From NCBI GenBank assembly GCA_025458905.1, contig JALORN010000029.1, positions 1-64,000 of the forward strand: a stretch of DNA of 64,000 nucleotides, given 5' to 3'. This stretch comes from Steroidobacteraceae bacterium (GTDB lineage Bacteria; Pseudomonadota; Gammaproteobacteria; Steroidobacterales; Steroidobacteraceae). Below the pieces are notes generated by a model. That model did not search any database, had not been told where the DNA came from, and was given only the letters and a program-made list of their open reading frames with translations. Numbering within the stretch: the first letter of the stretch is position 1; the number at the start of each line of letters is the position of its first letter. Below, piece after piece: positions 55,974-64,000 of the stretch. A program made the translations under genes and the position numbers.

Positions 55974-57766
55974 CGTGCGTCCTCCCACGGCCGGCTGAGC
56001 CGCGTCGCGCACTGGATGATGCCGACCAGGCTGTAGGTCTGCGGGAAGTTGCCCCAGAGCTCGCCGGTCTGCGGGTCGACGTCCTCGGAGAGCAGGCCGA
56101 GGCGGGTGCGCGCCGCCAGCATGGCCTCGAAGCGCTCGCGCGCCTCGGCGGTGCGGCCGGCCATGTAGAGCGCGTTGACGTGCCAGAAACCGCAGATGGT
56201 GAACGCCGTCTCGGGCCGGCCGAAGTCGTCCGGGTGCGCGTAGCGCATCAGCCAGCGGCCGCGGCCGAGGCGCTCCTGCACCGCCCCGAGCGTCGCGAGG
56301 AAGCGCGGGTCCGTGCCTTCGACCAGCCCGAACTCGGGCAGCAGCAGCAGCGTCGCGTCGAGCTCCGCGCCGTCGAGCACCGAGCTGAAGCGGCCATGCT
56401 CCGCGTTCCAGGCGCGCGCGAGCAGCTCGCGCCGCATCGGCACGGCGCGGTCGCGCCAGTAGCGGGCGCGTTCCGGGAGGCCGAGGTGCTCGGCGATGCG
56501 CGCCAGCCGGTCGCAGCCCGCCCAGCTCATCATCGCGGCGAAGGTGTGCACCTGCGAGATGCCGCGGAACTCCCACGGTCCCGCGTCCGGCTGGCCGAAC
56601 ACCTCGACGGCGCGCTCGCCGATGCGCTCGAGGCGCGCGAACGCCGCCGGGTCGCCGGGACTGGTGAGGCGCCGGTCGAAGAACATCTGCGTGGCCGCGA
56701 GGATCACCGCGCCGTACACGTCGTGCTGCACCTGGTGGTACGCGGCGTTGCCGACGCGCACCGGGCCCATGCCGCGATAGCCGTCGAGCGACTCGACGAC
56801 GCGCTCCGGCACCTCGGCCCCGCCGCCGACGCCGTAGAGCGGCTGCAGCGCGACCTCGTCGGAGCGCGCGACCGTATGGTCGAGGAAGTGCAGCAGGTGC
56901 TCCATCGTGCGGGTGGTGCCGAGCTGGTTCAGCGCCTGCACGACGAAGTAGGCGTCGCGCAGCCAGCAATAGCGGTAGTCCCAGTTGCGGCCGGAGCCCG
57001 GCGCCTCGGGGATCGAGGTCGTCAGGGCCGCGAGCACGGCCCCGGTGTCCTCGTAGGTGCAGAGCTTCAACGAGATGGCGGCGCGGATCACCGCGTCCTG
57101 CCACTCGAACGGGATCGCGAGCGCGCGCACCCAGTCGCGCCAGTACTCCAGGGTCTCCTCGAGCCACAGCCGCGCCAGCACCAGCGGCGCTTCCTCCAGG
57201 CTCTCGTCGGGGCCGAGCACGAAGGCGATCGGCCGCTCGATCACCTCGGGCCGGCCTTCCAGGATCGAGGACAGGGAGGCGTCGGTCGTCACGCGCCAGG
57301 CGAGGGCCCCGCTCGCGAAGCTCAGGTGGTGCGAGCCCGTCCGCACCTGCGGCCGGCTCGCCCCATAGTCGCTGGTCGGCTCGATGCGGATCCGTGCGAC
57401 CGGCCGTCCCGCGAGCGGCTCGACGAGGCGCACCAGCGTCATCGGACGGAACATCCGCCCGCGGCTGCGAAAGCGCGGGCAGAAGTCCGTGACGCGGAGC
57501 GCGTTGCCGTGCACGTCGCGCAGCGTCGTGGTGAGCACCGCGGTGTTGCGCACGTACTCGTGGCCCGCCTCCACGAGGTCACAGAGGTCGATCGCGAACA
57601 CGCCCGCGGGCCGGTCCCGCGACGGCGTCGCCAGCAGCGCCGAGAACACTGGGTCGCCGTCGGGGCGCGGCAGGCAGCACCAGACGACGCGCGCCTGCAC
57701 GTCCACCAGCGCGGCGACCTGGCAGTTCCCGATCACGCCCAGCTCGAGGTCGAGCGGCTCAGGCAT
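55970..57766 (-). CDS. Glycoside hydrolase family 15 protein (trehalase/glucoamylase-like)
   Basis: This 598-aa GH15 enzyme has an N-terminal beta-domain (LELGVIGNCQVAALVDVQAR, VWCCLPRPDGDPVFSALL) and an alpha/alpha-barrel with GSGRNWDYRYCWLRDAYF, AATQMFFDRRL, GPWEFRGISQVHTFAAMMSW and LGLLSEDVDPQTGELWGNFP, the last with a conserved catalytic Glu. In this operon setting the best guess is trehalose or alpha-glucan hydrolysis. It starts 8 bases inside the end of otsB and overlaps the start of otsA, so the three proteins are made from one message. Confidence 0.92.
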   Translation of the reverse strand: MPEPLDLELGVIGNCQVAALVDVQARVVWCCLPRPDGDPVFSALLATPSRDRPAGVFAIDLCDLVEAGHEYVRNTAVLTTTLRDVHGNALRVTDFCPRFRSRGRMFRPMTLVRLVEPLAGRPVARIRIEPTSDYGASRPQVRTGSHHLSFASGALAWRVTTDASLSSILEGRPEVIERPIAFVLGPDESLEEAPLVLARLWLEETLEYWRDWVRALAIPFEWQDAVIRAAISLKLCTYEDTGAVLAALTTSIPEAPGSGRNWDYRYCWLRDAYFVVQALNQLGTTRTMEHLLHFLDHTVARSDEVALQPLYGVGGGAEVPERVVESLDGYRGMGPVRVGNAAYHQVQHDVYGAVILAATQMFFDRRLTSPGDPAAFARLERIGERAVEVFGQPDAGPWEFRGISQVHTFAAMMSWAGCDRLARIAEHLGLPERARYWRDRAVPMRRELLARAWNAEHGRFSSVLDGAELDATLLLLPEFGLVEGTDPRFLATLGAVQERLGRGRWLMRYAHPDDFGRPETAFTICGFWHVNALYMAGRTAEARERFEAMLAARTRLGLLSEDVDPQTGELWGNFPQTYSLVGIIQCATRLSRPWEDAR

Positions 57767-58559
57767 GTGCGGTGACCCCCGGGGCGGGCGCCTGCGCCGC
57801 GCGCTCCGCGAGGACGGCGAGGAGGCGGCGCACCTGCGCCGGGTCCGACATGCGCTCGCGCCCTGAGATGCGCCCGCCGACGGCGATCGACAGGCCGCCG
57901 AGGTACTCGACCACGCGGAAGGCATCGAGGTCCGTGAAGTCGTCGCCGATCACCACCGGCTGGCGACCCAGGAACGGCGGCTCGCGCAGGAAGTCCCGCA
58001 CCGCCGAGCCCTTGGTGAAGAGTCGCGACTTGATCTCGACCACCATGTCCCCCGGCTGCAGCGCGAAGCCTTCCGGCAGCGCCTCGAGGACCTGCGCAGC
58101 GAACGCGCGCAACTCGGCGCCGCGCCCGGGCGCGCGCCGGTAATGCAGCGCCAGCGCCTCGCCCTTGTCCTCGAGCAGCAGCCGCGGGTCGGTCGCGACC
58201 AGCTGGACGAAGCGGTGGCGCGCGGGTTCGAGCGCATCGCGGCGTGCCGGCGCGCGGTGCACGGTGCCGAGCGCGTCGCGCCGCTCGTAGCCGTGCACGC
58301 CTGCCGCTGGCAGCCTCAGCGGCGCGAGCAGCGCGTCCAGCTCGTCGAGGGTCCGGCCGCTGACCAGCGCCAGCGCGCCACCGAGCGCTTCGTGCACGCG
58401 CGCGAGCAGTGCCGGCAGCCCCGGGTCGACGTGGATGGCGTCCGGGGTCTCGGCCAGCTCGAGCAGCGTGCCGTCGAAGTCGAGGAACAGGCAGGGCCGC
58501 TGGCCAGGGGCCAGCAGCGTCTCGATGGGCTCGAAGGTGGCGGCGCGGTCGGTCGGCAA
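57759..58559 (-). CDS. otsB: Trehalose-6-phosphate phosphatase
   Basis: The 266-aa HAD-family phosphatase dephosphorylates trehalose-6-phosphate. It has the nucleophile motif LFLDFDGTLLEL (D27, D29), LALVSGRTLDELDALLAP, the family's VHGYERRD and the metal motif IGDDFTDLDAFR. The reading frame begins with TTG 58559, a rare start; no ATG or GTG lies at a sensible distance ahead of the first motif. It is the first gene of the trehalose operon and divergent from a LysR gene 135 bases away. Confidence 0.93.
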   Translation of the reverse strand: MPTDRAATFEPIETLLAPGQRPCLFLDFDGTLLELAETPDAIHVDPGLPALLARVHEALGGALALVSGRTLDELDALLAPLRLPAAGVHGYERRDALGTVHRAPARRDALEPARHRFVQLVATDPRLLLEDKGEALALHYRRAPGRGAELRAFAAQVLEALPEGFALQPGDMVVEIKSRLFTKGSAVRDFLREPPFLGRQPVVIGDDFTDLDAFRVVEYLGGLSIAVGGRISGRERMSDPAQVRRLLAVLAERAAQAPAPGVTAHA

Positions 58560-58694
58560 CTCGGGTGCTCCGCGGGGTCCCCGCGCGGCTGCGGTCGCCC
58601 CACTGTATGCACGCGGACCGTGCGAACCCAGCTAGAAGACTTCAAGCCCGACGTTTAGTTTTCCTCAACAGGGACGCCACGCAGGACGACGCCG

Positions 58695-59624
58695 ATGCCC
58701 CAGCCCCTGCCTCCGCTGAACGCGCTGCGCGCCTTCGAGTCGGCCGGCCGACTGCAGAGCTTCACGCGCGCTGCCCGCGAGCTGCACGTGACCACGGCGG
58801 CGATCAGCCACCAGATCAAGGGGCTCGAGAAATACCTCGGCGTGCGACTGTTCCGCCGCACGCCGCGGCGCCTGACCCTCACCGACGCGGGCGCGGCCGC
58901 GTGGGCGCGGATCCACGAGGGATTCGAGCAGCTGCGGCTCGGCGCCGACACGCTGCGCAGCCACCGTCGCGGCGGCGCACTGACCCTCGGCGTGACGCCG
59001 GCCTTCGCGACCCGCTGGCTGCTGCCGCGCCTGCCGGCGTTCCGCGCGGCACACCCCCAGGTGGCGCTGCGCATCGTCGCCGGCGTCGCGCCGGTGGACT
59101 TCGAGCACGGCGACACCGACGCGGCGATCCGCTTCGGTCGCGGCGTGCACGACGGTGTCGATGCGCAGCCGCTGTTCGGCGAGTGTCTGGCGCCGCTCGT
59201 GGCGCCGGCGCGCCACCGCGACTTCCCGCTGCGGCGCCTCTCGGACCTGCGCCAGGCGCCGCTGATCCACGACGACTCGATGCGCCGCGCCGGGCGGATG
59301 ATCGGCTGGGAGCAGTGCCTGCACGATGCCGGGCTGGGGGACGTCGACGCCGGTCGCGGCCTGCGCTTCGACGACAGCCACCTCGCGTTGCAGGCCGCGG
59401 CGCTCGGAGGCGGGGTGGCGCTCGGTCGCCTGGCGTACGCGGCAGGCGACCTCGAGGCCGGGCGGCTGGTGGCGCCGCTACCGCTGCGACTGCCGCTCGA
59501 CGCGGGCTATCACCTGCTGGTGCCGCGCGGCCGCCTCGCGTCGCCGGCGCTGATGGCCTTCGCCGGCTGGGTGGTCGAGGAAGCGCAGGTTTTCCAGCAG
59601 GCCCTCGCGCGGTTCGCCGCCTGA
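58695..59624 (+). CDS. LysR-type regulator, GcvA-like
   Basis: This 309-aa LTTR starts with PLPPLNALRAFESAGRLQSF, TRAARELHVTTAAISHQIKG and LEKYLGVRLFRRTPRRLTLT, the pattern of the GcvA/AmpR branch. The effector domain includes GALTLGVTPAFATRWLLPRL and DAAIRFGRG. It is divergent from otsB and tail-to-tail with the NmrA-like gene. Regulation of the trehalose operon is possible by position, but GcvA-like proteins usually control amino-acid or beta-lactamase genes. ATG 58695 follows AGGA. Confidence 0.92.
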   Translation: MPQPLPPLNALRAFESAGRLQSFTRAARELHVTTAAISHQIKGLEKYLGVRLFRRTPRRLTLTDAGAAAWARIHEGFEQLRLGADTLRSHRRGGALTLGVTPAFATRWLLPRLPAFRAAHPQVALRIVAGVAPVDFEHGDTDAAIRFGRGVHDGVDAQPLFGECLAPLVAPARHRDFPLRRLSDLRQAPLIHDDSMRRAGRMIGWEQCLHDAGLGDVDAGRGLRFDDSHLALQAAALGGGVALGRLAYAAGDLEAGRLVAPLPLRLPLDAGYHLLVPRGRLASPALMAFAGWVVEEAQVFQQALARFAA

Positions 59625-59637
59625 GCGCGCGGGCGGC

Positions 59638-60429
59638 TCACTCCTGGAAGAACTTCCAGAGGGTCTTGCGCGCCGGGTCGTAGGCCGTGTACGTCTTGCC
59701 GATCGTCGCGGGATCGCCGATCGCGTCGACCGCGAGCTTGGCGACGTCGATCCGCGAGATGTAGCTGAAGGCCTCCGGGTCGTCGACCAGCACAGCCTGG
59801 CCGGTGGACTTGCCCTCGCTGAGGCCGCCCGGGCGGATGATGGTGTACTGCAGGCCGCTCGCGCGCAGGTGATCCTCGGCCTGGCCCTTGAGCTCGATGA
59901 CCTCCTTCAGGAACGAGCGCGCGGGGCGCGGCGCCGCCTCCCGCGAGTTGCCGGTGCCGATCACCGTGACGAACACGAAGCGCGTCGCACCGGCCTCCTT
60001 CGCGGCGTCGATCACGTTGCGGTTGCCGACGAAGTCCGGGCGTCGCGCGTTCTCGCCGCGCGAGGTCCCGAGCGTCGACACCACCACCTTGTAGGCGCCG
60101 CCGGCAAAGGCCGCGCGCACCGTGTCGGCCTCGAGTGCGTCGGCGACCACGGTCCTGGCGCCGATCGCCTTCAGCGCGTCGACGTTGGAGGTGGCGCGCA
60201 CCGCGACGGTCACGTCCTCGCCCTTCTCGCGCAGCATCCTGACGATCTCGAGGCCCGTGGCGCGGTTGCCGCCGAACACCAGGATGGGGCCGCCCGGCGA
60301 GGCGTAGGGTGCGGGGGTGAGCACGTTCACCGGGGTGTGGAACGAGCCGCTGAACACGAACACGTAGCTGGCGACCAGCGCCACCAGCGCCAGCACGAGC
60401 CAGCCGAGAGCCTTGAGCACGGTCATCAT
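59638..60429 (-). CDS. NmrA-like NAD(P)-binding protein, membrane anchored
   Basis: The 263-aa protein starts at ATG 60429, with GGAGG 9 bases upstream. One N-terminal anchor (LGWLVLALVALVASYVFVFS) precedes an atypical SDR fold: PILVFGGNRATGLEIVRMLR, VVADALEADTVRAAFAGGAY, VSTLGTS and FVFVTVIGTGN, then YTIIRPGGLSEGK. It lacks YxxxK and belongs with the NAD(P)-binding, NmrA-like group often annotated as SDR oxidoreductase. Function is unknown. It converges on the GcvA-like gene with 13 bases between the stops. Confidence 0.82.
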   Translation of the reverse strand: MMTVLKALGWLVLALVALVASYVFVFSGSFHTPVNVLTPAPYASPGGPILVFGGNRATGLEIVRMLREKGEDVTVAVRATSNVDALKAIGARTVVADALEADTVRAAFAGGAYKVVVSTLGTSRGENARRPDFVGNRNVIDAAKEAGATRFVFVTVIGTGNSREAAPRPARSFLKEVIELKGQAEDHLRASGLQYTIIRPGGLSEGKSTGQAVLVDDPEAFSYISRIDVAKLAVDAIGDPATIGKTYTAYDPARKTLWKFFQE

Positions 60430-60571
60430 CCCGGGAATCCTCCAGAAACGGGTCGGCAACCGAATCCTGCCACAGCCCCCGTCGGCGCCGCGGGCCGGTC
60501 GTACCCGGTCCGCACCGCGGCCCCCGCGGCAGCGCTAGAATTCCGGTGTCGACCCGAATGGAGCGCCGCGC

Positions 60572-61246
60572 ATGCCACGTCACACATCGTCCTGCCCGCC
60601 GGTGCCGGCGATCGCCCCGCTCGCCTGCGGTCCACGTGCGCCTGCCACGATCACGCGCCGGGCACGGGTGTTCGCGTTCTTCGCCGCGGCCTCGGCTGCA
60701 GTGATTGCGCTCCTCGGGTCGGCGCCGGTCCCCGCACAGGTGGGCGCTCAGGGCGGCGGCTACACCGGCTATGGCGGCACCCGCTGGAGCACCGACTACG
60801 GCATCGGCGCCGGCCGCTGCGATCGCGACTCGATCATCGTGCAGGCCGAGGACTCGCGGAAGACGCTGGTCCAGCGCCACGAGGAGAACCTCAAGAACCG
60901 CACCGTCGGCATCATCGGTGCCACCACCGGCAGCGGCGTGCTGCTCAGCACGCGGCTCGGTGGCCGGCTCGACGATCGTGACCGGCACTGTCTCGGCCAC
61001 GTGCTCGAGCTCGGCGCGGTCGGCCGCGAGGTCAGCTGGGTCAACCCCTCGACCCGGCAGGCCGTCGTCGCGGTGGTCAACGAGTTCACGCCCGGCACCC
61101 GCATCCCGACCGGCAGCGGGCCGAAGGGCCAGGAACGTTGCCGGGTGCTGGTGCTGACCACGACGGCCGTCGGGGTCGCGGCGCGCGGCCCGGCGCAGAC
61201 CTTGATCGCCTGCCAGGCCAATCCCGGGGTCTGGTCGATCCGCTGA
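60572..61246 (+). CDS. Surface-antigen-like exported protein with glycine-zipper segment
   Basis: The 224-aa product has a signal/anchor region (residues about 34-54, VFAFFAAASAAVIALLGSAP), a Gly/Tyr stretch (QGGGYTGYGGTRW) and a glycine-zipper-like NRTVGIIGATTGSGVLLST. The C-terminal domain matches the 17-kDa surface-antigen pattern: VSWVNPSTRQAVVAVVNEFT, CRVLVLTTTAVGVAARGPAQ and a final ACQANPGVWSI. The two Cys may form a disulphide. A lipobox is not seen, so a periplasmic or outer-membrane location is inferred. ATG 60572 follows GGAG. Confidence 0.7.
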   Translation: MPRHTSSCPPVPAIAPLACGPRAPATITRRARVFAFFAAASAAVIALLGSAPVPAQVGAQGGGYTGYGGTRWSTDYGIGAGRCDRDSIIVQAEDSRKTLVQRHEENLKNRTVGIIGATTGSGVLLSTRLGGRLDDRDRHCLGHVLELGAVGREVSWVNPSTRQAVVAVVNEFTPGTRIPTGSGPKGQERCRVLVLTTTAVGVAARGPAQTLIACQANPGVWSIR

Positions 61247-61277
61247 GCGACGTCGGGCCGTCGCGGGCGCCAAGGGC

Positions 61278-62426
61278 TCAGTTCGCGGCGGGCGCGAGCG
61301 CGGCGAGTGCCTCGGCCTCGCGACGGGCGGCGATCCCGGCCTTCAGCGCGTCGCGTTCCGTGGCGGGTCGCTGCAGGTGCCAGGCGAGCGTGTCGTGCAC
61401 GGTGTCGAGCATCGGCCGCACGCTGAGCCCGGCCGCGAGTGCCCGCTTCGCCGAGGTCTCGGCGAACGCCGCCGACTCGCCGCTCGCGGGCTGCCACACC
61501 GGCATGTCCGACCAGGGCTCGATCCGCTGCGCCTCGAGGAAGGCCGGCGGCGCCCAGCGCGCCACGGGAGGGGCGGCCGGCTTCGCGAGCCGCTTCGCCG
61601 CCGCGATCGAGGTGTCGACCAGGCTGCCCATCGTGAAGCGGCCCGGCGGCGAGACCAGGTTGAAGGTGCCGCCGATGTGCTGCTCGAGGGTGCGGATCGT
61701 GAACTCCGCCAGGTCGCGCACGTCGATCACCTGGATGCGGTCCGCCGGCGAGCCGGGCGCGAGGAACTCGCCGCCGCGGGCCGCGCGCGCCGGCCAGTAG
61801 GTGAAGCGGTCGGTGTTGTCGTCAGGGCCGACGATCAGCCCGGGCCGCAGCACCGTGGTGCGCTCGCCGTACGCGTCGAACGCGGCGCGCTCGCAGAGCG
61901 CCTTCAGCGGGCCGTAGGTCGCGCCGTCGACCTTCTCGATGCCCTCGTCGGCGAGCTTGCCGACCGGCGAGTCCTCGTCGCGCGGTACCGAGAAATCCGG
62001 GTAGACCGAGATGCTGGAGACGAACGCGTAGCGGCCGACGTTCTTCGCGAGCGGCCCCGCGGCCAGCCGCACCTGCCGCGGGAAGTAGGCAGAGTTGTCG
62101 ATCACCGCGTCCCAATGGCGGTTCGCGAGCCCCGCGACGTCGTCGTTGCGGTCGCCCTGGATGCGCTCGACCTGCGGGAACCGCCCCGTATTGGTGCGGC
62201 CGCGATTGAAGAAGGTGAGCACGTGGCCGCGGCGCAGCGCGACCTCGGCCATGTGCAGGCCGATGAAGCGCGTGCCGCCGAGCAGCAGGATGCGCAGCGA
62301 CTGCGCGGCACGGCGCACCGGCGGGGTGGTCGCGCTCGCGGTGGACGGGCCTGCGAGGGTGCCGGCTGCGGTGGTGGCGACCGCGGCGGTCGCGGCGAGG
62401 GAGGCGAGGGCGTCGCGGCGGTCCAT
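61278..62426 (-). CDS. Exported NAD-dependent epimerase/dehydratase family protein
   Basis: The product is 382 aa from ATG 62426, chosen because GGAGG lies 9 bases upstream; ATG 62432 overlaps the stop of the peptidase gene but sits only 3 bases from that site. The leader MDRRDALASLAATAAVATTA looks like a Tat signal. The fold begins LRILLLGGTRFIGLHMAEVA, with FVSSISVYPDFS, ATYGPLKALCERAAFDAYGE (YxxxK) and RPGLIVGPDD. It is an extended SDR acting on a sugar nucleotide or similar, unusually with an export signal. It is coupled to the upstream S9 peptidase gene. Confidence 0.83.
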   Translation of the reverse strand: MDRRDALASLAATAAVATTAAGTLAGPSTASATTPPVRRAAQSLRILLLGGTRFIGLHMAEVALRRGHVLTFFNRGRTNTGRFPQVERIQGDRNDDVAGLANRHWDAVIDNSAYFPRQVRLAAGPLAKNVGRYAFVSSISVYPDFSVPRDEDSPVGKLADEGIEKVDGATYGPLKALCERAAFDAYGERTTVLRPGLIVGPDDNTDRFTYWPARAARGGEFLAPGSPADRIQVIDVRDLAEFTIRTLEQHIGGTFNLVSPPGRFTMGSLVDTSIAAAKRLAKPAAPPVARWAPPAFLEAQRIEPWSDMPVWQPASGESAAFAETSAKRALAAGLSVRPMLDTVHDTLAWHLQRPATERDALKAGIAARREAEALAALAPAAN

Positions 62427-62428
62427 GG

Positions 62429-64000
62429 TCATCGACCTCCGGGCGGGGCGTAGGTGGCGAGCCAGTCGCGGACGGTGTGGTACCAGAAGATCGAGTTCTG
62501 CGGCTTCAGGATCCAGTGGTTCTCGTCCGGGAAGTACACCAGCTTCGAGGGCACGCCGCGCTTCTGCAGGGTGTTGAACAGCTCGATGCCGTGGTTGACG
62601 GGCACGCGCAGGTCCGTCTGCCCGTGGATCACCAGGGTCGGGGTCGCGAAGCTGCCGGCGCTGGTGTGAGGCGAGTATCGCGCGAACTCCTCCGGCCGCT
62701 CCCAGAACTCGAAGAAACGGTCCTTCTCGGCACCGTAGTCGGCGCCGATCTGCGTGAAGCTGTTGTAGACCGCCCCGTGCGCGACCAGGGCCTTGAAGGG
62801 ATGGGGCCGGCCGAGCAGCGTGCTCGCGAGGAAGCCGCCGTAGCTCGCGCCGGCGGCGACGAAGCGCTCGCGATCCGCCCAGGGCTGCGCCGCGAGCCAC
62901 TCGGCGGCCTTGATCGTGTCCTCGTAGGGCAGGGTGATGCGGTCCGGGTTGATCGAGTCGGCGAAGTCGTGGCCGAAGCCGCTCGAGCCGTGGAAGTTGT
63001 GCCAGGTGACCACGTAGCCCCAGCTGGCGAACACCTGCGCGTTCCAGCGCCACTGCACCGAGTCCTGGATGGTGTTGTGCGGCCCCCCGTGCAGCAGCAT
63101 CAGCACCGGGTACCGCTTCGCCGGGTCGAAGTCCGGCGGATGGACGACCCACATCTGGATCTCGCGGCCGCGCGCGCCCGCGTACCTCACGCTCTCGACC
63201 TTGCCCTGGCGGATCGCCGCGAGCGTCGCGGCGTCGAAGCTCGAGAGCGCGGTCGCCGCGCCACTCGCGAGGTCGAGCCGCACCAGCGTCGGCGGCTCCG
63301 AGAAGGACTGCCGGATCGCGACCGCGGCCGGCTTCGCGCCGCCGCCGCGCGCGAGTGCGAGGCCGCTGAAGCTCGAGGCGGCGGTCACTGGCCTCGGCCT
63401 GCCGGGCGTGGCGAGGTCGAAGCGCCAGACGCGGTTGGTGGCCGCATCGTCGACCTGTCCGTAGATCGCCTTCGAGTCCGGGCGCCAGCGCAGGCCCGCG
63501 GCCGAGCGCTCCCAGTCGCCCGTGAGGTCGCGGAGCCCTCCGCCCCGACGGTCGAGCAGCAGCAGCCGGGCGCGGTCGGCGTAATACGTGGGGATCTTCT
63601 GCTGCGTGAAGGCGAGCCAGCGGCCGTCGGGGCTGTAGAGCGGCTCGCCGTCGTCGCCGCGGTTGTCCGCGGTGACGTTGCGCGGCGGCTTGCAGCCGCA
63701 GGCCTCGACCACGATCACGTCGTAGTTCGGCAGGTTGCCGACGCGGTCGACGTTCGCGGCGAAGGCGACCTCGAGGCCGTCGGGCGAGACGTCGTAGGAG
63801 GAAGACGAGTATTCGTTCTTCGACAGCGAGTAGCCCGACTGGCGCGTGATCGCCTGCGGCTCGCCGCTGCCGTCGGCGGGGATGGAGAAGAGGTGCGGCT
63901 CGCGCTCGTCGAGGTAGTGGTCCCAGTAGGCGATCGGCGCGCGCGTCCAGACCTTCGCGGTCATCTTCGACTTCGCTCGCTCCTCGACGCGCCGGCCCTG
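62429..64000 (-). CDS. S9 family peptidase (acylaminoacyl peptidase/DPP-like), 5' end outside the window
   Basis: The frame stays open to the right edge, and an internal ATG at 63964 is unlikely to be the true start: typical relatives are some 650-700 aa and only the last ~520 are here. The beta-propeller half (SGYSLSKNEYSSSSYDVSPD, GEPLYSPDGRWLAFTQQ) precedes the alpha/beta-hydrolase domain with LLHGGPHNTIQDSVQWRWNA. The nucleophile is in AAGASYGGFLAST, with HGQTDLRVP and FPDENHWILK supplying Asp and His. It cleaves short peptides from the N-terminus. The exported epimerase gene follows with overlapping or nearly overlapping codons. Confidence 0.9.
   Translation of the reverse strand, partial: QGRRVEERAKSKMTAKVWTRAPIAYWDHYLDEREPHLFSIPADGSGEPQAITRQSGYSLSKNEYSSSSYDVSPDGLEVAFAANVDRVGNLPNYDVIVVEACGCKPPRNVTADNRGDDGEPLYSPDGRWLAFTQQKIPTYYADRARLLLLDRRGGGLRDLTGDWERSAAGLRWRPDSKAIYGQVDDAATNRVWRFDLATPGRPRPVTAASSFSGLALARGGGAKPAAVAIRQSFSEPPTLVRLDLASGAATALSSFDAATLAAIRQGKVESVRYAGARGREIQMWVVHPPDFDPAKRYPVLMLLHGGPHNTIQDSVQWRWNAQVFASWGYVVTWHNFHGSSGFGHDFADSINPDRITLPYEDTIKAAEWLAAQPWADRERFVAAGASYGGFLASTLLGRPHPFKALVAHGAVYNSFTQIGADYGAEKDRFFEFWERPEEFARYSPHTSAGSFATPTLVIHGQTDLRVPVNHGIELFNTLQKRGVPSKLVYFPDENHWILKPQNSIFWYHTVRDWLATYAPPGGR

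Overview
The window is a high-G+C, densely coded stretch of a chromosome from a heterotrophic, TonB-receptor-bearing member of the Pseudomonadota. A Gammaproteobacterium of the Steroidobacter/Nevskia/Solimonas kind fits best. That is an inference from the mix of genes: an UrcA-family protein, DUF1838 proteins, GPH-type symporters, a TonB-dependent receptor, three LysR regulators, many SDR/ALDH/flavoprotein oxidoreductases and hybrid two-component proteins. A CTGTCCCC repeat of a kind common in Beta- and Gammaproteobacteria is also present. I found no rRNA, tRNA, CRISPR array, integrase or transposase gene.

Layout. 1-1.6 kb: two lower-G+C genes (a Gly/Ala-rich, membrane-prone protein and a small membrane protein) that look foreign. 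1.6-7 kb: a secreted protein and a TPR protein, a perfect 41-bp inverted repeat, an SDR, the tRNA methyltransferase TrmO and a saccharopine-dehydrogenase-like enzyme. 7-16 kb: a catabolic-looking block with a Cys-less nitrilase homologue, an amidohydrolase, LysR, a GPH symporter, a PhyH dioxygenase, a Tat-exported nitrilase and DUF1838. 16-25 kb: kinase-like and hydrolase genes, hsp20 with a sigma-32-like promoter, a DUF1838/DUF885/DUF1838-like operon, a tandem universal stress protein and an unknown membrane protein. 23.9-28.5 kb: a four-gene operon of AmpG-like MFS, CHASE2 protein with a degenerate cyclase-like tail, SH3b protein and M48 metalloprotease, probably concerned with the cell envelope.

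28.7-40.6 kb: methylaspartate ammonia-lyase preceded by a 20-codon reading frame; a coupled SDR-DoxX fusion and DUF2269 pair; a Pro-rich secreted protein; a LysR/SDR divergent pair; aldehyde dehydrogenase; an FAD oxidoreductase with a second GPH symporter; and hemerythrin. 40.8-43.0 kb: a TonB-dependent receptor broken by a frame-changing deletion. 43.1-50 kb: a signalling locus with a hybrid histidine kinase whose receiver has lost its phospho-acceptor Asp, a separate REC-Hpt protein, an HDOD-REC-GGDEF protein and an EAL-HDOD protein, the last three in one tightly spaced unit. 50-54.6 kb: MDR reductase, SDR, a LytS/LytTR-type two-component pair and UrcA. 54.6-58.6 kb: a trehalose operon (otsB, GH15 hydrolase, otsA) with overlapping genes. 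58.7-64 kb: LysR, NmrA-like reductase, surface-antigen-like protein, exported epimerase and an S9 peptidase running off the right edge.

The enzymes and transporters (two paralogous GPH symporters, two paralogous SDRs ending in LPW, three DUF1838-type proteins, two nitrilase-fold proteins) suggest uptake and oxidative breakdown of hydrophobic or glycosylated organic substrates, but no complete named pathway can be read off. The points most worth a second look are the pseudo-receiver kinase within the c-di-GMP/HDOD locus, the CHASE2 pseudo-cyclase operon, the nitrilase homologue with Ala in place of its nucleophile, the broken TonB receptor and the foreign-looking gene pair at the left edge.
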